Source of the DNA: JAAYBQ01 sp035403465
GTDB taxonomy: Bacteria; Spirochaetota; UBA4802; UBA5550
Assembly: GCA_035403465.1 (NCBI GenBank)
Contig: DAONFG010000011.1
Span: 8,045-72,044 of the forward strand
Reading direction: 5' to 3'
Length of the DNA stretch: 64,000 nucleotides
Positions 27,418 to 35,634 of the stretch are shown here, piece by piece. The notes below the pieces were generated by a model. It did no database searches and had not been told where the DNA came from. It saw nothing but the letters and a program-made list of their open reading frames with translations. Both the position numbers and the translations under genes were made by a program. Positions within the stretch are counted from its first letter, which is position 1, and each line of letters starts with the position of its first letter.

Positions 27418-28557
27418 TTACTTCCGGCGGGTATTTTTAAACTCTTCTATCTCCCTGGCGAACACCTCTTCTAATTCTGTCACACATTTATCGAGCTGGT
27501 ACTGCCTGGAGTATTCAATATACTTTTGCGCGAATTCTTTTTTCAGATCAGGGTGATCCACCCAGTATTCTATTCTGTCTCTTAATGAATCACTGTTCCC
27601 GGCTTCAAACAGGTTCATGTCGCTTAAGGCGAACTGGGCGGTCGCGGTAATCCTGCTGTTCGAAATGACCGGTACCAGGCCGCAGCTGAAGGCCTCCATG
27701 CAGCTGATAGCCTCAATTTCAGCATCAGAGGCATGAACGTACAGATCGGAATAATTAATGATGTCCAGCAGCTGCGCCTGGTCATGAAACCCGAAGATTA
27801 CCGGGTTGGTTAAACCCCTTGATAACCTTTCCAGGGAACCCTTCCATGGACCCTGCCCGGTAAGGATTAACTGAATTTGAGATTCATACCTGGATTTCTT
27901 CACTGCTTCAATAATCAGGTCCTGGCGCTTTTCACGGGAATACCTGCCGACCATAAGGATAATGTACCTCTCTTTCAGGGCTGCGGGTTTATCGACATTC
28001 TTATGAACGAAGAGTGGACTGACACCATTGGATATTACATGAAGCTGCGCATTGTACCCGTGCAGCTCTAACTGGTGCGCGATCATTTCTGACGGGCAAT
28101 GAACATGGGTAAAGCGGTCGTAGAATTTTCTGAACCAGCGGTAGATAAAATCGTTTACCACGCCAAGATTGTTCAGATAGATCGTTGAAGTAATATTCTC
28201 GGGCTGACAATGGAACGCGGCGGTTGAGGGTATGGCAAGGTCATCACATATCTTTTTTGCAGCATGCCCGAGCCTGAACGGCAGCAGGAAGTGTACAATA
28301 TCAGCGTCCTTAACTGCTTCACGGATTATCGTTTTATTTACCCTGGCAAAGACCATCCCCTGGGACAGGGCAACCTGGTACAGGACCGGGAACCTGGAGA
28401 TTCCGGTTGAATAAAGAATCTCATCACCATGACAATCCGCCCCGAGTACACTGACCTGGTGACCATGGCTGCGAAGCGTCCCGGCAAAACGTCGCGCAGT
28501 CATGGTCGTGCCGTTATTCCCCTTATCGTATTGATCAATAACCAGTGTAATTTTCAT
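27418..28557 (-). CDS. GT4-family glycosyltransferase
   Basis: The 379-residue enzyme has the GT-B layout of GT4: an N-terminal domain (MKITLVIDQYDKGNNGTTMT), and a C-terminal domain with LMVGRYSREKRQDLIIEAVK, LILTGQGPW and the E-x7-E block (AEIEAISCMEAFSCGLVPVI). It would transfer a sugar from a nucleotide donor to an envelope lipid or polysaccharide; the sugar is not predictable. The ATG at 28557 is preferred over one ten codons upstream, because GGGAGG lies 11 bases before it and the Rossmann strand begins right there. Confidence 0.85.
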   Translation of the reverse strand: MKITLVIDQYDKGNNGTTMTARRFAGTLRSHGHQVSVLGADCHGDEILYSTGISRFPVLYQVALSQGMVFARVNKTIIREAVKDADIVHFLLPFRLGHAAKKICDDLAIPSTAAFHCQPENITSTIYLNNLGVVNDFIYRWFRKFYDRFTHVHCPSEMIAHQLELHGYNAQLHVISNGVSPLFVHKNVDKPAALKERYIILMVGRYSREKRQDLIIEAVKKSRYESQIQLILTGQGPWKGSLERLSRGLTNPVIFGFHDQAQLLDIINYSDLYVHASDAEIEAISCMEAFSCGLVPVISNSRITATAQFALSDMNLFEAGNSDSLRDRIEYWVDHPDLKKEFAQKYIEYSRQYQLDKCVTELEEVFAREIEEFKNTRRK

Positions 28558-28773
28558 GCAATAGAATACCTCCCGGAACCTGTGCATAGATTATACTGTT
28601 ACCGGCAGGCTTTATCAAGATAATATGCAGCACGGCCTGCAGCGGTGCGGTATATCCTTAAATTTTTTTGAAAGTTCATTTAAATATCGTTATTTTGTGC
28701 ACATCAATTGAATCAAGGCCGGAATGAATGTTCCCGGCTTACAATATTAAAGAATGAACTGGAGGAATTAAAA

Positions 28774-29157
28774 ATGGAAAAACAGATTTCAAAAGGCCTG
28801 AAATACCTTTTTGTGATTCACTACATTGTCGGCGGCTTCCTTGGGCTGATGTACATGATAATACCGGGCACTTATGCGAAGTTATTCCAGTGGCCAATGG
28901 ATGACAAATCGCCCTACAGGCTGATAGGTGCCGCGCTCTGCGGTTTCGCGGTAAACTCATGGTTCTCCTACAGGAATGAGGTATGGGAATCGGTTGAAAT
29001 AAGCGTAAAAATGGAAATAGTATGGTGCGGACTTGGTGCTGCTGTTATGGCCTACATTATGTATACCCGGGAATACCCGGCAATAGGGTGGGTGAATGCA
29101 GCGGTCTTTGCCTTTTTTGCCGCAGCTTTCGGATATTTTTATAAACGCGAAAAATAA
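28774..29157 (+). CDS. Small integral membrane protein
   Basis: The 127-residue protein has four hydrophobic segments (about residues 12-32, 48-64, 76-95 and 100-120) and ends KREK. The ATG at 28774 is supported by GGAGG 8 bases upstream. It resembles generic four-helix DUF membrane proteins of unknown role, and I do not recognise a family. It stands alone, with a terminator-like hairpin after it. Confidence 0.6.
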   Translation: MEKQISKGLKYLFVIHYIVGGFLGLMYMIIPGTYAKLFQWPMDDKSPYRLIGAALCGFAVNSWFSYRNEVWESVEISVKMEIVWCGLGAAVMAYIMYTREYPAIGWVNAAVFAFFAAAFGYFYKREK

Positions 29158-29167
29158 CCGCTGCTGC

Positions 29168-29191
29168 GGGAGCGCACATCCAGTGCGCCCC
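29168..29191 (+). terminator. Hairpin after the small membrane protein gene
   Basis: GCGCAC-ATCCA-GTGCGC (29172-29188), extended by flanking GGG/CCC, forms a strong stem 15 bases past the stop codon. No T-run follows. Confidence 0.5.
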
Positions 29192-29237
29192 TGTTGACTC
29201 CCGGTTTATGATAATGACATGTTAAGCGGAGGTTGGT

Positions 29238-29720
29238 GTGGATATTCAATACGTTGTGATTGATAAGCCGGATGATATGAATTTTATTCTTGGGCATAGT
29301 CATTTTATAAAAACAGTTGAGGACTTATACGAAGCCGTAATCGGGAGTGTCCCTGGTGTGAAGTTCGGAATTGCATTTTGTGAAGCATCACAGGACCGGC
29401 TTGTGAGGTGGACCGGCAACGATGATAAACTGGTTGAACTAGCACGGAAAAACGCGATGAATATCGGCGCCGGTCATTCATTTATTATTTTTATGGATAA
29501 CGCCTTCCCGGTGAATATGCTTAACGCTGTAAAAATGGTTCCCGAAGTCTGCCGCGTATTCTGTGCTACAGCGAACCCGGTGCATGTACTTGTGGCAGAA
29601 ACCGGGCTTGGCAGGGGGATAATCGGTGTAGTGGACGGGTATAAGCCCCTGGGAATTGAAACTGAAAAAGATATCAGCTGGCGTAAGGAATTTTTAAGAA
29701 AGATCGGTTATAAACAGTGA
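29238..29720 (+). CDS. Adenosine-specific kinase-like protein
   Basis: The 160-residue protein matches the small adenosine-specific kinase family, known mainly from archaea and anaerobic bacteria. Blocks seen are GVKFGIAFCEASQDRLVRW, GHSFIIFMDNAFPVNMLNAV, CRVFCATANPVHVLVAE and GRGIIGVVDG. Length is typical. The start is a GTG at 29238 with GGAGG upstream. It has no operon partner. A role in nucleoside salvage is established only by family name; the biochemical role here is inferred. Confidence 0.8.
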   Translation: MDIQYVVIDKPDDMNFILGHSHFIKTVEDLYEAVIGSVPGVKFGIAFCEASQDRLVRWTGNDDKLVELARKNAMNIGAGHSFIIFMDNAFPVNMLNAVKMVPEVCRVFCATANPVHVLVAETGLGRGIIGVVDGYKPLGIETEKDISWRKEFLRKIGYKQ

Positions 29721-29769
29721 TGCGGTGTATATCCGGGATATTTAACCGGTTTTGAACTCAAACAAAAAA

Positions 29770-29796
29770 CCCGGCATACAGGACATGCATGCCGGG
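29770..29796. terminator. Bidirectional terminator
   Basis: CCCGGCAT (29770-29777) pairs with ATGCCGGG (29789-29796) between two converging genes. A-runs precede the hairpin on the left. Confidence 0.65.
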
Positions 29797-29817
29797 GCTT
29801 AATTGTAACCTGTTTTT

Positions 29818-31290
29818 TCAGTCACAGTCGGCTGCTGTATCCGCAGGTTCAAATGCGTATTGCGAGTTAAAACCCTGTCCGCTGTAACCTGAACGGTCAG
29901 CAGTCCCGTACTTTAACAGGTTCATTTCTGACTGCATCTCGATACTCTGTGAGGCCAGCTCTTCGCAGGTCGCTGCCATCTCCTCTGCGCCCGAGGCATT
30001 CTGCTGTACGACAGAGTTAAGCTGCATTATCGCGTTATTTATCTGGTTCATCCCGTTCGCCTGTTCCATGCTCGCCGCGTTTATCTCGGAAACCAGCTCT
30101 GCTGTTTTTTTAATATCAGGTACAAGCGTCTTAAGCAGCTCCCCGGCGTTAACGGCTGATTCAACATGTTCCTTTGTCAGGTTTCCTATTTCAACCGCTG
30201 ACTGCTGGCTTCTCTCCGCGAGTTTCTGCACTTCACTTGCAACAACGGCGAAACCGCGGCCATGGTCACCGGCCCTTGCCGCCTCAATGGACGCGTTCAG
30301 TGAAAGCAGGTTTGTCTGACGCGCGATTTCATTTATTACTGAAATTTTGGAGGTTATTTCCTGCATTGCTTTCACGGTTTTTAAAACCGCTTCACTGCAT
30401 ATGCCCGCATCGCCCGCGCTTTTTTCTGCCATCTTCTCGGTCCGTGATGCATTATCGGAGTTCTGCCTGATCATTGCCGTAATCTCTTCAATTGATGAAG
30501 ATATTTCCTCGACGTTTGAAGCCTGCTCGGTAGCCCCCTGTGAAAGCTCCTCTACGGAAGAAGACATCTGCCGCGTGCCCGTTGTGACATTGCTTGATGT
30601 GGCATAAACAGAATCTACGACCCTTATTATTGAACGAAGCAGGAAAACTGATGAAATAATAATTCCAATAGTAATGAGTATTATAATAAAAATGATCGGG
30701 TAGGTTACGGCATTGATCTGTTCACTGACGTTATCTTTGTAAACACCTGTACCTATTATCCAGTTCCATTCTTTGAACAGTTTAACATAAGACATTTTAG
30801 GCACCAGCTCGGTTTTACCGGGTTTGGGCCATATATAATCCAGGTAACCTTCATTATTATTGCGGCAGACTTCCACAATCGCCTGGAAGAGATTCTTCTT
30901 TTTTCCCATTGCAAGATTATTATAAGAAGCGTTGTCCATGATTTTTCCGTCAAGTTCCGGTTTTATGGGATGCATTATCATCGAAGGGTAAGGAACCCCG
31001 GTATCGTTAATCCAGAAATATTCTGATCCTTCGTATCTTAATGATCTAATAATATCCATGGCCGATTTTTTTGCATCATCTTCTGACAGCCTGCCCTCTT
31101 TGAAATCATTATAACACTTGCTGATGATGCTGTACCCCACCTCTACCGCGGACCTGGCAGTATTGTTCCTGGTGTCATGTATTGTCTTTGTAAGCCGCAA
31201 TCCTGAAAAGATGCATATTAAACCGAATGCCAGGATAATCACCGCAACTAATAGATACAGCTTTCTGGAAATACTGAGTTTTAGTTTCAT
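29818..31290 (-). CDS. Methyl-accepting chemotaxis protein with a Cache sensor
   Basis: The 490-residue receptor has an N-terminal membrane helix (about residues 11-31), a periplasmic single Cache domain (YFWINDTGVPYPSMIMHP...GWDY-like IWPKPGKTELVPKMSYV...NWIIGTGVY) and a second helix (about 195-217). The cytoplasmic signalling helix has the hairpin tip RQTNLLSLNASIEAARAG and DHGRGFAVVASEVQKLAERS. It senses a small ligand such as an organic acid and signals through CheA/CheW, neither of which is in the window. No CheB/CheR pentapeptide is at the C-terminus. It marks the end of the ordinary chromosome; accessory DNA begins beyond its start. Confidence 0.92.
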   Translation of the reverse strand: MKLKLSISRKLYLLVAVIILAFGLICIFSGLRLTKTIHDTRNNTARSAVEVGYSIISKCYNDFKEGRLSEDDAKKSAMDIIRSLRYEGSEYFWINDTGVPYPSMIMHPIKPELDGKIMDNASYNNLAMGKKKNLFQAIVEVCRNNNEGYLDYIWPKPGKTELVPKMSYVKLFKEWNWIIGTGVYKDNVSEQINAVTYPIIFIIILITIGIIISSVFLLRSIIRVVDSVYATSSNVTTGTRQMSSSVEELSQGATEQASNVEEISSSIEEITAMIRQNSDNASRTEKMAEKSAGDAGICSEAVLKTVKAMQEITSKISVINEIARQTNLLSLNASIEAARAGDHGRGFAVVASEVQKLAERSQQSAVEIGNLTKEHVESAVNAGELLKTLVPDIKKTAELVSEINAASMEQANGMNQINNAIMQLNSVVQQNASGAEEMAATCEELASQSIEMQSEMNLLKYGTADRSGYSGQGFNSQYAFEPADTAADCD

Positions 31291-31476
31291 TTTTACATCC
31301 CCGTTCTACGGCTTCCTTTACAGGTAAAGACACATGTAGCCATATTTGTGTTTAAGAAGTCATAAAATGTTTTTTAGTATTTAGTTAAAAGAAAATACGC
31401 TAAATTTGCGCATTTAACAAAAAAAAGTACATGAAAAAGTAATTATTTTAAGGCGGTTTCCCCGGACTGCGGTTGT

Positions 31477-31715
31477 AAGGGTTTGCCACAGAGGGTCGAA
31501 CACATACCGGCATCCTGCCGGTGTTCGACACTAGCTCATCCTTGAGCGTCGCACAATGGCACGGAGAAAGGATTAAAGGATGTCTCTCGCTAAGCCGCGA
31601 AGACGCAAAGAGAGGTTAAAGGAGAGAGTGTGTATCCCCGTGAAGACGGGGATCCATATGATGCGCATGAGGCAGGGCGGAAGCCTTAACTCTTCAGCCC
31701 CCGGCAGAGTCATAC
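31477..31715 (+). repeat. Mosaic intergenic repeat, copy A
   Basis: This is one of four related non-coding blocks (A 31477-31715, B 32535-32950, C 49389-49790, D 50385-50790). Shared modules are the GTCGAACA...TGTTCGAC hairpin, CACGGAGAAAGGATTAAA, a CGCAAAG-rich stretch, the palindrome CCCCGTGAAGACGGGG followed by ATCCATATGATGCGCA, and CGGCAGAGT. The gap 31291-31834 holds nothing else but the receptor promoter region and an AT-rich lead-in to the DUF433 gene. Confidence 0.7.
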
Positions 31716-31834
31716 ATCTGGTACATGCTCAAGTATGACCAGTAAAGTTTATAAAAAAGCTGCAGTAATTAAAAATTTTTTTATTGATTTAAATCAACTC
31801 GTCGGTATTGTATAATATAATAATGAGGAATCAT

Positions 31835-32059
31835 ATGAATTACAGGGAAAAAATTATTATATCACCTGACATCATGCTTGGTAAACCTGTGATCAGGGGA
31901 ACAAGAATTACAGTTGAATTTATTATAACGAAGATGTCTGAAGGAATGGAGATCAATGATATTATTGCCGAGTACCCGCCGATTCAAAAAGATGATATTA
32001 TGGCCTGCCTTGCTTATTCTGCTGATGTAATTTCAAAGGATGAAATTCTTGTCTCCTGA
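31835..32059 (+). CDS. DUF433 antitoxin-like protein
   Basis: The 74-residue protein matches DUF433: ISPDIMLGKPVIRGTRITVE, then an HTH-like region (EGMEINDIIAEYPPIQKDDIMACLAYS). DUF433 proteins are typical partners of PIN-like DUF5615 proteins and are treated as antitoxins with DNA-binding helices. The ATG at 31835 has GAGGAA 4 bases upstream. It overlaps the next gene by 20 bases, so the two are co-translated. Confidence 0.88.
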   Translation: MNYREKIIISPDIMLGKPVIRGTRITVEFIITKMSEGMEINDIIAEYPPIQKDDIMACLAYSADVISKDEILVS

Positions 32060-32405
32060 TATTGTTGCAGATGAGAATATCAGCAATTCAATTATATCCA
32101 GCCTGAGATCTGCTGATTACAAAGTGTTATCCATCAGAACAGATTATCCCGGTTGCGGGGACTCTGAAATAATCAGGATCGCTTTTAATAACAATGCCGT
32201 TGTTCTTACTGAAGACAGAGATTTTGGTGAATGGGTATTTTCGCACCAGGTAAAGACCAGCGGTGTTATTTACCTGCGCTATGAATACAGCGATAGAAAA
32301 AGAATTATTGAAATCCTGCTTTCAGTCCTTGAAAAACATTCCGATTCGCTTTACAATAAGTTCACAGTCATCACTCCTGACAGGATAAGGATAAGAGAAA
32401 TATAA
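32040..32405 (+). CDS. DUF5615 PIN-like toxin candidate
   Basis: The 121-residue protein has the PIN/Mut7-C-like acidic pattern: ADENIS near the N-terminus, GCGDSEIIRIA, and LTEDRDFGEWV, in which the aspartates would bind metal for RNA cleavage. GVIYLRY closes the core sheet. With the overlapping DUF433 gene it forms a type II toxin-antitoxin-like pair. Activity is inferred from the family. Confidence 0.85.
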   Translation: MKFLSPDIVADENISNSIISSLRSADYKVLSIRTDYPGCGDSEIIRIAFNNNAVVLTEDRDFGEWVFSHQVKTSGVIYLRYEYSDRKRIIEILLSVLEKHSDSLYNKFTVITPDRIRIREI

Positions 32406-32534
32406 TTTTTTATCCATGTACATCTTTGTTCAATGCTGAACTCATAATATTAAATGTATCTGCTGAAACATGAACTGTCCGGCCCACGGATGATTATCAG
32501 TAAGTAATTCATGTACATTTACCGGCCATTACGC

Positions 32535-32950
32535 CCCCGGCAGAGTAATCTTTATATTAATCCATATACTTCATTCTGCCACCCCCGGAGGTGGTTAGAG
32601 ACTTAACGGTTTACCACCCGCTGCGCTGGAGCCACGGAGAGCACGGAGAAAGGATTAAAGGATGTCTCTCGCAAAGGGTCGAACACAAAATGGCATCCAT
32701 GCCAGTGTTCGACACTAACGCCTCCGTGCGTGTCGCGCAACGGCGCAAAGAGAGGTTAAAGGAGAGAGTGTGTGTCCCCGTGAAGACGGGGATCCATATG
32801 ATGCGCATGGTACAGGGCGGAAGCCTTAACTCTTCAGCCCCAGGCAGAGTAATCTTTATTTTAATTCATATACTTCATTCTGCCACACCGGAGGTGGTTT
32901 ATAAACTTTACAGGTTTGCCACCCGCTTCGCCGGGGGCGCGAAGCTGATG
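32535..32950 (+). repeat. Mosaic intergenic repeat, copy B
   Basis: Copy B contains two CGGCAGAGTAATCTTTAT modules (about 32538 and 32845), each ending in a GGAGGTGGTT segment, around a central block like copy A. Its hairpin (32681-32718) keeps the outer arms of copy A but has a different, still paired, inner stem. Long apparent reading frames here are not genes. Confidence 0.7.
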
Positions 32951-32952
32951 GA

Positions 32953-33120
32953 GGCGTCCGGACAACTTATGGAGCCGTCTGTTCAGTACAAAATGCCATC
33001 TGTTGAACAGAAAATGGCGTCTGTTTAACGTCTGGAGCCGCCTGTTCAGTACACAATGCCGCCTGTTTAACGTATGGAGCTGTCTGTTCAATACACAATG
33101 GCGTCTGTTTGATGTCCGGC
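32953..33120 (+). repeat. Tandem repeat: eight units of 21 bp
   Basis: Units begin at 32953, 32974, 32995, 33016, 33037, 33058, 33079 and 33100. The consensus is close to GSCGTCTGTTNARTACANAA, with most units alternating between an ATGGA-like and an ACAAT-like end. The exact 21-bp period without indels equals seven codons, and on the minus strand it would read LNRRHxx-like heptads. No start site or neighbouring gene makes a protein likely. Confidence 0.85.
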
Positions 33121-33207
33121 AGTGCCGGTTCAATTATTCCCGCTGTATGCTTTTTATTCTGTCAGGTTAATGTTAATGATGTGATCGGGGAGGGGACTGT
33201 TTTTATA

Positions 33208-33250
33208 AACCGGGAAACGGGGTGCAGGTAACCGCCCCGTGATCCCGGTT
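33208..33250. terminator. Double-stem terminator
   Basis: AACCGGGA (33208-33215) pairs with TCCCGGTT (33243-33250), and inside it CGGGG pairs with CCCCG. It lies just past the stop of the leftward 253-residue gene. Confidence 0.65.
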
Positions 33251-33256
33251 ATGAGG

Positions 33257-34018
33257 TTATTCTGTTTTTTCTTCAGCTGCTTTTTGTGTTTTCTGATTTC
33301 TGTTTTTTATGTATCTCTTCCTGTAATAATCGCTTGTATAGCCCCTGAGCCGTGCATTGTCATGCACGAATACATAAGCCGCGTGGCTTTTTAATTCCTT
33401 CATTGCATTAAAGAGGTGTGTGTATGCCTGGTCCCTTAACCTGAGTGAAGCGCTGTTAAATGCCCTGGCTGTGCTTACTGCGCCCAGCAGAGCGGCCATA
33501 TCCCTTGACATCTGCTCCGCTGTTTCGAGTGCAGTGATATCGTATTTTGCCTCTTTAAGAAATTCAATATTCTCCTGGCCGAAGACCGAGATGTCACGAA
33601 GGGACTGCATCATGGACGCGTTGCTGTTGCCGCTGCCGAGTCTGTTTATTTTTGATATTGCAGCGGAGTTGTTCCTGAAAACAAATTTGAGCGAACGCAC
33701 AAGGTCCCTGCGGAACGCGTGTGCCATGGGCGATTTTTCGTTCCATTCCTTTTCAGACGCGGTATCCGCGGAATCCGATGTTGCCCACCTGGACTGTGCC
33801 TCACGCAGTGTATCTATGCGGGCAGGGATATCCTCCACAAGCGTCCAGTCAAGGCCGTTGGCAGTGAGCTTTTCCCTGTCATGGATGCACCAGTTGAAGA
33901 TATTTTCAGCCTCCTGCAGGTATACCCTGATGGGAATACCTGCAGTTTTTAGAATTTTTTCCTCCGGTATTAAGCGGATTGTACTGAGTTTTGATGAGTA
34001 ATGATCAATATGGTTCAT
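33257..34018 (-). CDS. Helical hypothetical protein
   Basis: The 253-residue protein is soluble and almost entirely alpha-helical. A C-terminal basic tail (YYRKRYIKNRNQKTQKAAEE) suggests nucleic-acid or membrane contact. No cysteine motif, signal peptide or known catalytic block is visible, and I do not recognise the family. A good terminator follows it and an AT-rich promoter region precedes it, which supports a real, single-gene unit. Confidence 0.55.
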   Translation of the reverse strand: MNHIDHYSSKLSTIRLIPEEKILKTAGIPIRVYLQEAENIFNWCIHDREKLTANGLDWTLVEDIPARIDTLREAQSRWATSDSADTASEKEWNEKSPMAHAFRRDLVRSLKFVFRNNSAAISKINRLGSGNSNASMMQSLRDISVFGQENIEFLKEAKYDITALETAEQMSRDMAALLGAVSTARAFNSASLRLRDQAYTHLFNAMKELKSHAAYVFVHDNARLRGYTSDYYRKRYIKNRNQKTQKAAEEKTE

Positions 34019-34224
34019 AATACCTCCTGTTTTTATACTCTATTAGAGCTAATTAGTGCATTTATACCGCCTTTAAGTGTTTTGTAAAGCAGAATTTACA
34101 CATTTATAGTGTTTTTTTGAAAAAAAATGGAGTTTTTTGCAGTTTTTATGCCGCTTCCAGTTAATTGCAGGGATTTATGAACTTAACGGGTTTGCCACCC
34201 GATGCGCTGGAGAAGCGGAGTACA

Positions 34225-34403
34225 CGGCCCCCAGCCGATAAACTTCGCTTGTTAATATATCATATCCGGCGTCCCCCGGCGGGGGCTCTACAACCTGTTT
34301 GTTTTAAAGAGTTTTTTTTGTGATTGATAAAGTTTTAGTAGCCCCCTTTGGGGGACGCCGCTGTCTATTCATTAACAGGATTATGTTTATCGGCTGGGGG
34401 CCG
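34225..34403. mobile_element. 179-bp MITE-like inverted-repeat element
   Basis: Both ends carry the 19-bp inverted repeat CGGCCCCCAGCCGATAAAC (34225-34243, and its complement 34385-34403). Inside, TGTTAAT and CGGCGTCCCCC are also mirrored on both arms at the same spacing, so the arms match imperfectly over about 70 bases around an AT-rich centre. No gene is encoded. A short target duplication was not evident. It sits directly upstream of the shared leader at 34426. The rest of 34019-34529 is AT-rich promoter DNA plus a fragment of the mosaic repeat (about 34175-34224). Confidence 0.65.
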
Positions 34404-34425
34404 CATAGTACGTTTGGGATTCAAC

Positions 34426-34475
34426 ACACAAACGTATAGGTCACTCTATGTCATACCCACGGTGTTATACTACCT
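34426..34475 (+). promoter_or_regulatory. Shared leader L1, copy a
   Basis: The core ACGTATAGGTCACTCTATG (34432 on), continuing to 34457, is nearly identical to segments at 50801-50826 and 51267-51292. Each copy lies 49-73 bases ahead of an unrelated small gene. Confidence 0.6.
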
Positions 34476-34529
34476 TCATGATTTATCATTTGTGTTTCAT
34501 GAAATTATGTTTAATGAAGGGGTGTATTG

Positions 34530-34814
34530 ATGAACAAACAGAATCCGGGCGGGCTGGCCGGTAAAATCAGCGAACTGCTTGTGGTTCCCGATGAACTTTT
34601 TATTTCGGACGATGCGGTAACTGGTGAGGTTCTGAAGAAGCTGAAGAACAGGATGCACGATGATATTGCCGAAGCGTTCGGCGGTCCCACCTCGGACGGA
34701 GGGTATATTATAGACGGTGATCTGGCGGATGAGACGCCCGAAAGGAGACTTTCGTTTCTGCAGTACCTGCATAAAAAATATGAGAAGAAGGTACAGGGGA
34801 TCAGGTCCGGGTGA
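34530..34814 (+). CDS. Small acidic hypothetical protein
   Basis: The 94-residue soluble protein reads LAGKISELLVVPDELFISDD at the start and has a conserved-looking GGPTSDGGYIIDGDL in the middle. The ATG at 34530 follows a purine-rich stretch (GAAGGGG). No family was recognised. It is preceded by the shared leader L1, as are the genes at 50897 and 51341, so it may be co-regulated with them. Confidence 0.5.
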   Translation: MNKQNPGGLAGKISELLVVPDELFISDDAVTGEVLKKLKNRMHDDIAEAFGGPTSDGGYIIDGDLADETPERRLSFLQYLHKKYEKKVQGIRSG

Positions 34815-34857
34815 TAGACTGGTCCATTCCTGCAATGTGCAGGTTAATTCAAACACC

Positions 34858-34869
34858 GGAAGTGACTTC
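34858..34869 (+). promoter_or_regulatory. Palindrome P1 (GGAAGTGACTTC)
   Basis: GGAAGT-G-ACTTC lies 67 bases ahead of the DUF4352 gene. It belongs to a palindrome family found at 40764, 43847, 44473, 45290, 46149, 48238 and 49234. Confidence 0.5.
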
Positions 34870-34935
34870 ATGGGCAGATTCAATTAACCGGTTTAACTTG
34901 TGTGTAATAAAAATCAATCACACAAGGAGATACAT

Positions 34936-35577
34936 ATGTCAAATGAATCAGGTTTCAACTGGAAGTATCTTATTCCGGGTTACGGTATCTATCTAATCAA
35001 CAAATCAGAGATGCAGGGGAAGGGTAAGTTTATAGCTCTAAATGTTATTATAATTCTTATTGTCCTGGGAATTATCGGAAGCGGCCCGGAGAATACAACT
35101 ACTGCATCTTCAGGCGGCAGTAATGTGCAGACATCAGAGCAGGGCGCACAGGAACAGACATCTGCATGGAAAGTCGGGGATACAATTAAAACTGAAAAGT
35201 TTGAAATCAAAGTATCCTCTGTTACTAACAGAGGCAGTGTGGGCGGGCAGTATCTAAGCGAAAAGGCTCCTGATGGGGCTGTGTTTGTTGTTGTAAACTT
35301 CAGCTATAAAAACATTTCAAAGGAACCTGTAACGTCGTTCAGTATGCCTGAAGTGAAGATTGTTGATCCTAACGGAACAGCATACGATGAAGCAGTAGCA
35401 GCAACCGGTTATTACCAGACCGAGATTGACCTTAACAAGAAGAGTCTGAGCGACCTTAATCCCGGGATTACACAGAAGGACGCGATCGTGTTTGAAGTAT
35501 CCAAAGATTTATGGAAGAGCAATGGATGGAAGCTTGTTATTGATGCTGATGAAGACCTGGAGGTTGTTATTAAATAG
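34936..35577 (+). CDS. Membrane-anchored DUF4352 protein
   Basis: The 213-residue protein has one membrane helix (about residues 30-50) after a short cytoplasmic start, then a Gly/Ser/Thr/Gln-rich spacer. An immunoglobulin-like DUF4352 domain follows (about 75-210): VGDTIKTEKFEIKVSSV, FVVVNFSYKNISKEPV and KSLSDLNPGITQKDAIVFEV. DUF4352 domains are extracytoplasmic beta-sandwiches of unclear function, often in lipoproteins. The start is the ATG at 34936 with AAGGAGA 5 bases before. Palindrome P1 lies upstream. Confidence 0.75.
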   Translation: MSNESGFNWKYLIPGYGIYLINKSEMQGKGKFIALNVIIILIVLGIIGSGPENTTTASSGGSNVQTSEQGAQEQTSAWKVGDTIKTEKFEIKVSSVTNRGSVGGQYLSEKAPDGAVFVVVNFSYKNISKEPVTSFSMPEVKIVDPNGTAYDEAVAATGYYQTEIDLNKKSLSDLNPGITQKDAIVFEVSKDLWKSNGWKLVIDADEDLEVVIK

Positions 35578-35634
35578 TCATCGGAACTGTTTATACCAGG
35601 GGATTATACCCCTGGTAATTCCGGGAGGTTGCCA

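Noticed and set aside
32591..33028. Apparent 145-residue open frame across mosaic repeat B and the tandem repeat
   Set aside because: It is made of repeat DNA that recurs elsewhere without keeping the frame, has no ribosome site and no family pattern.
32953..33120. Possible CRISPR array
   Set aside because: Units are 21 bp, contiguous and without unique spacers; no cas gene is present.
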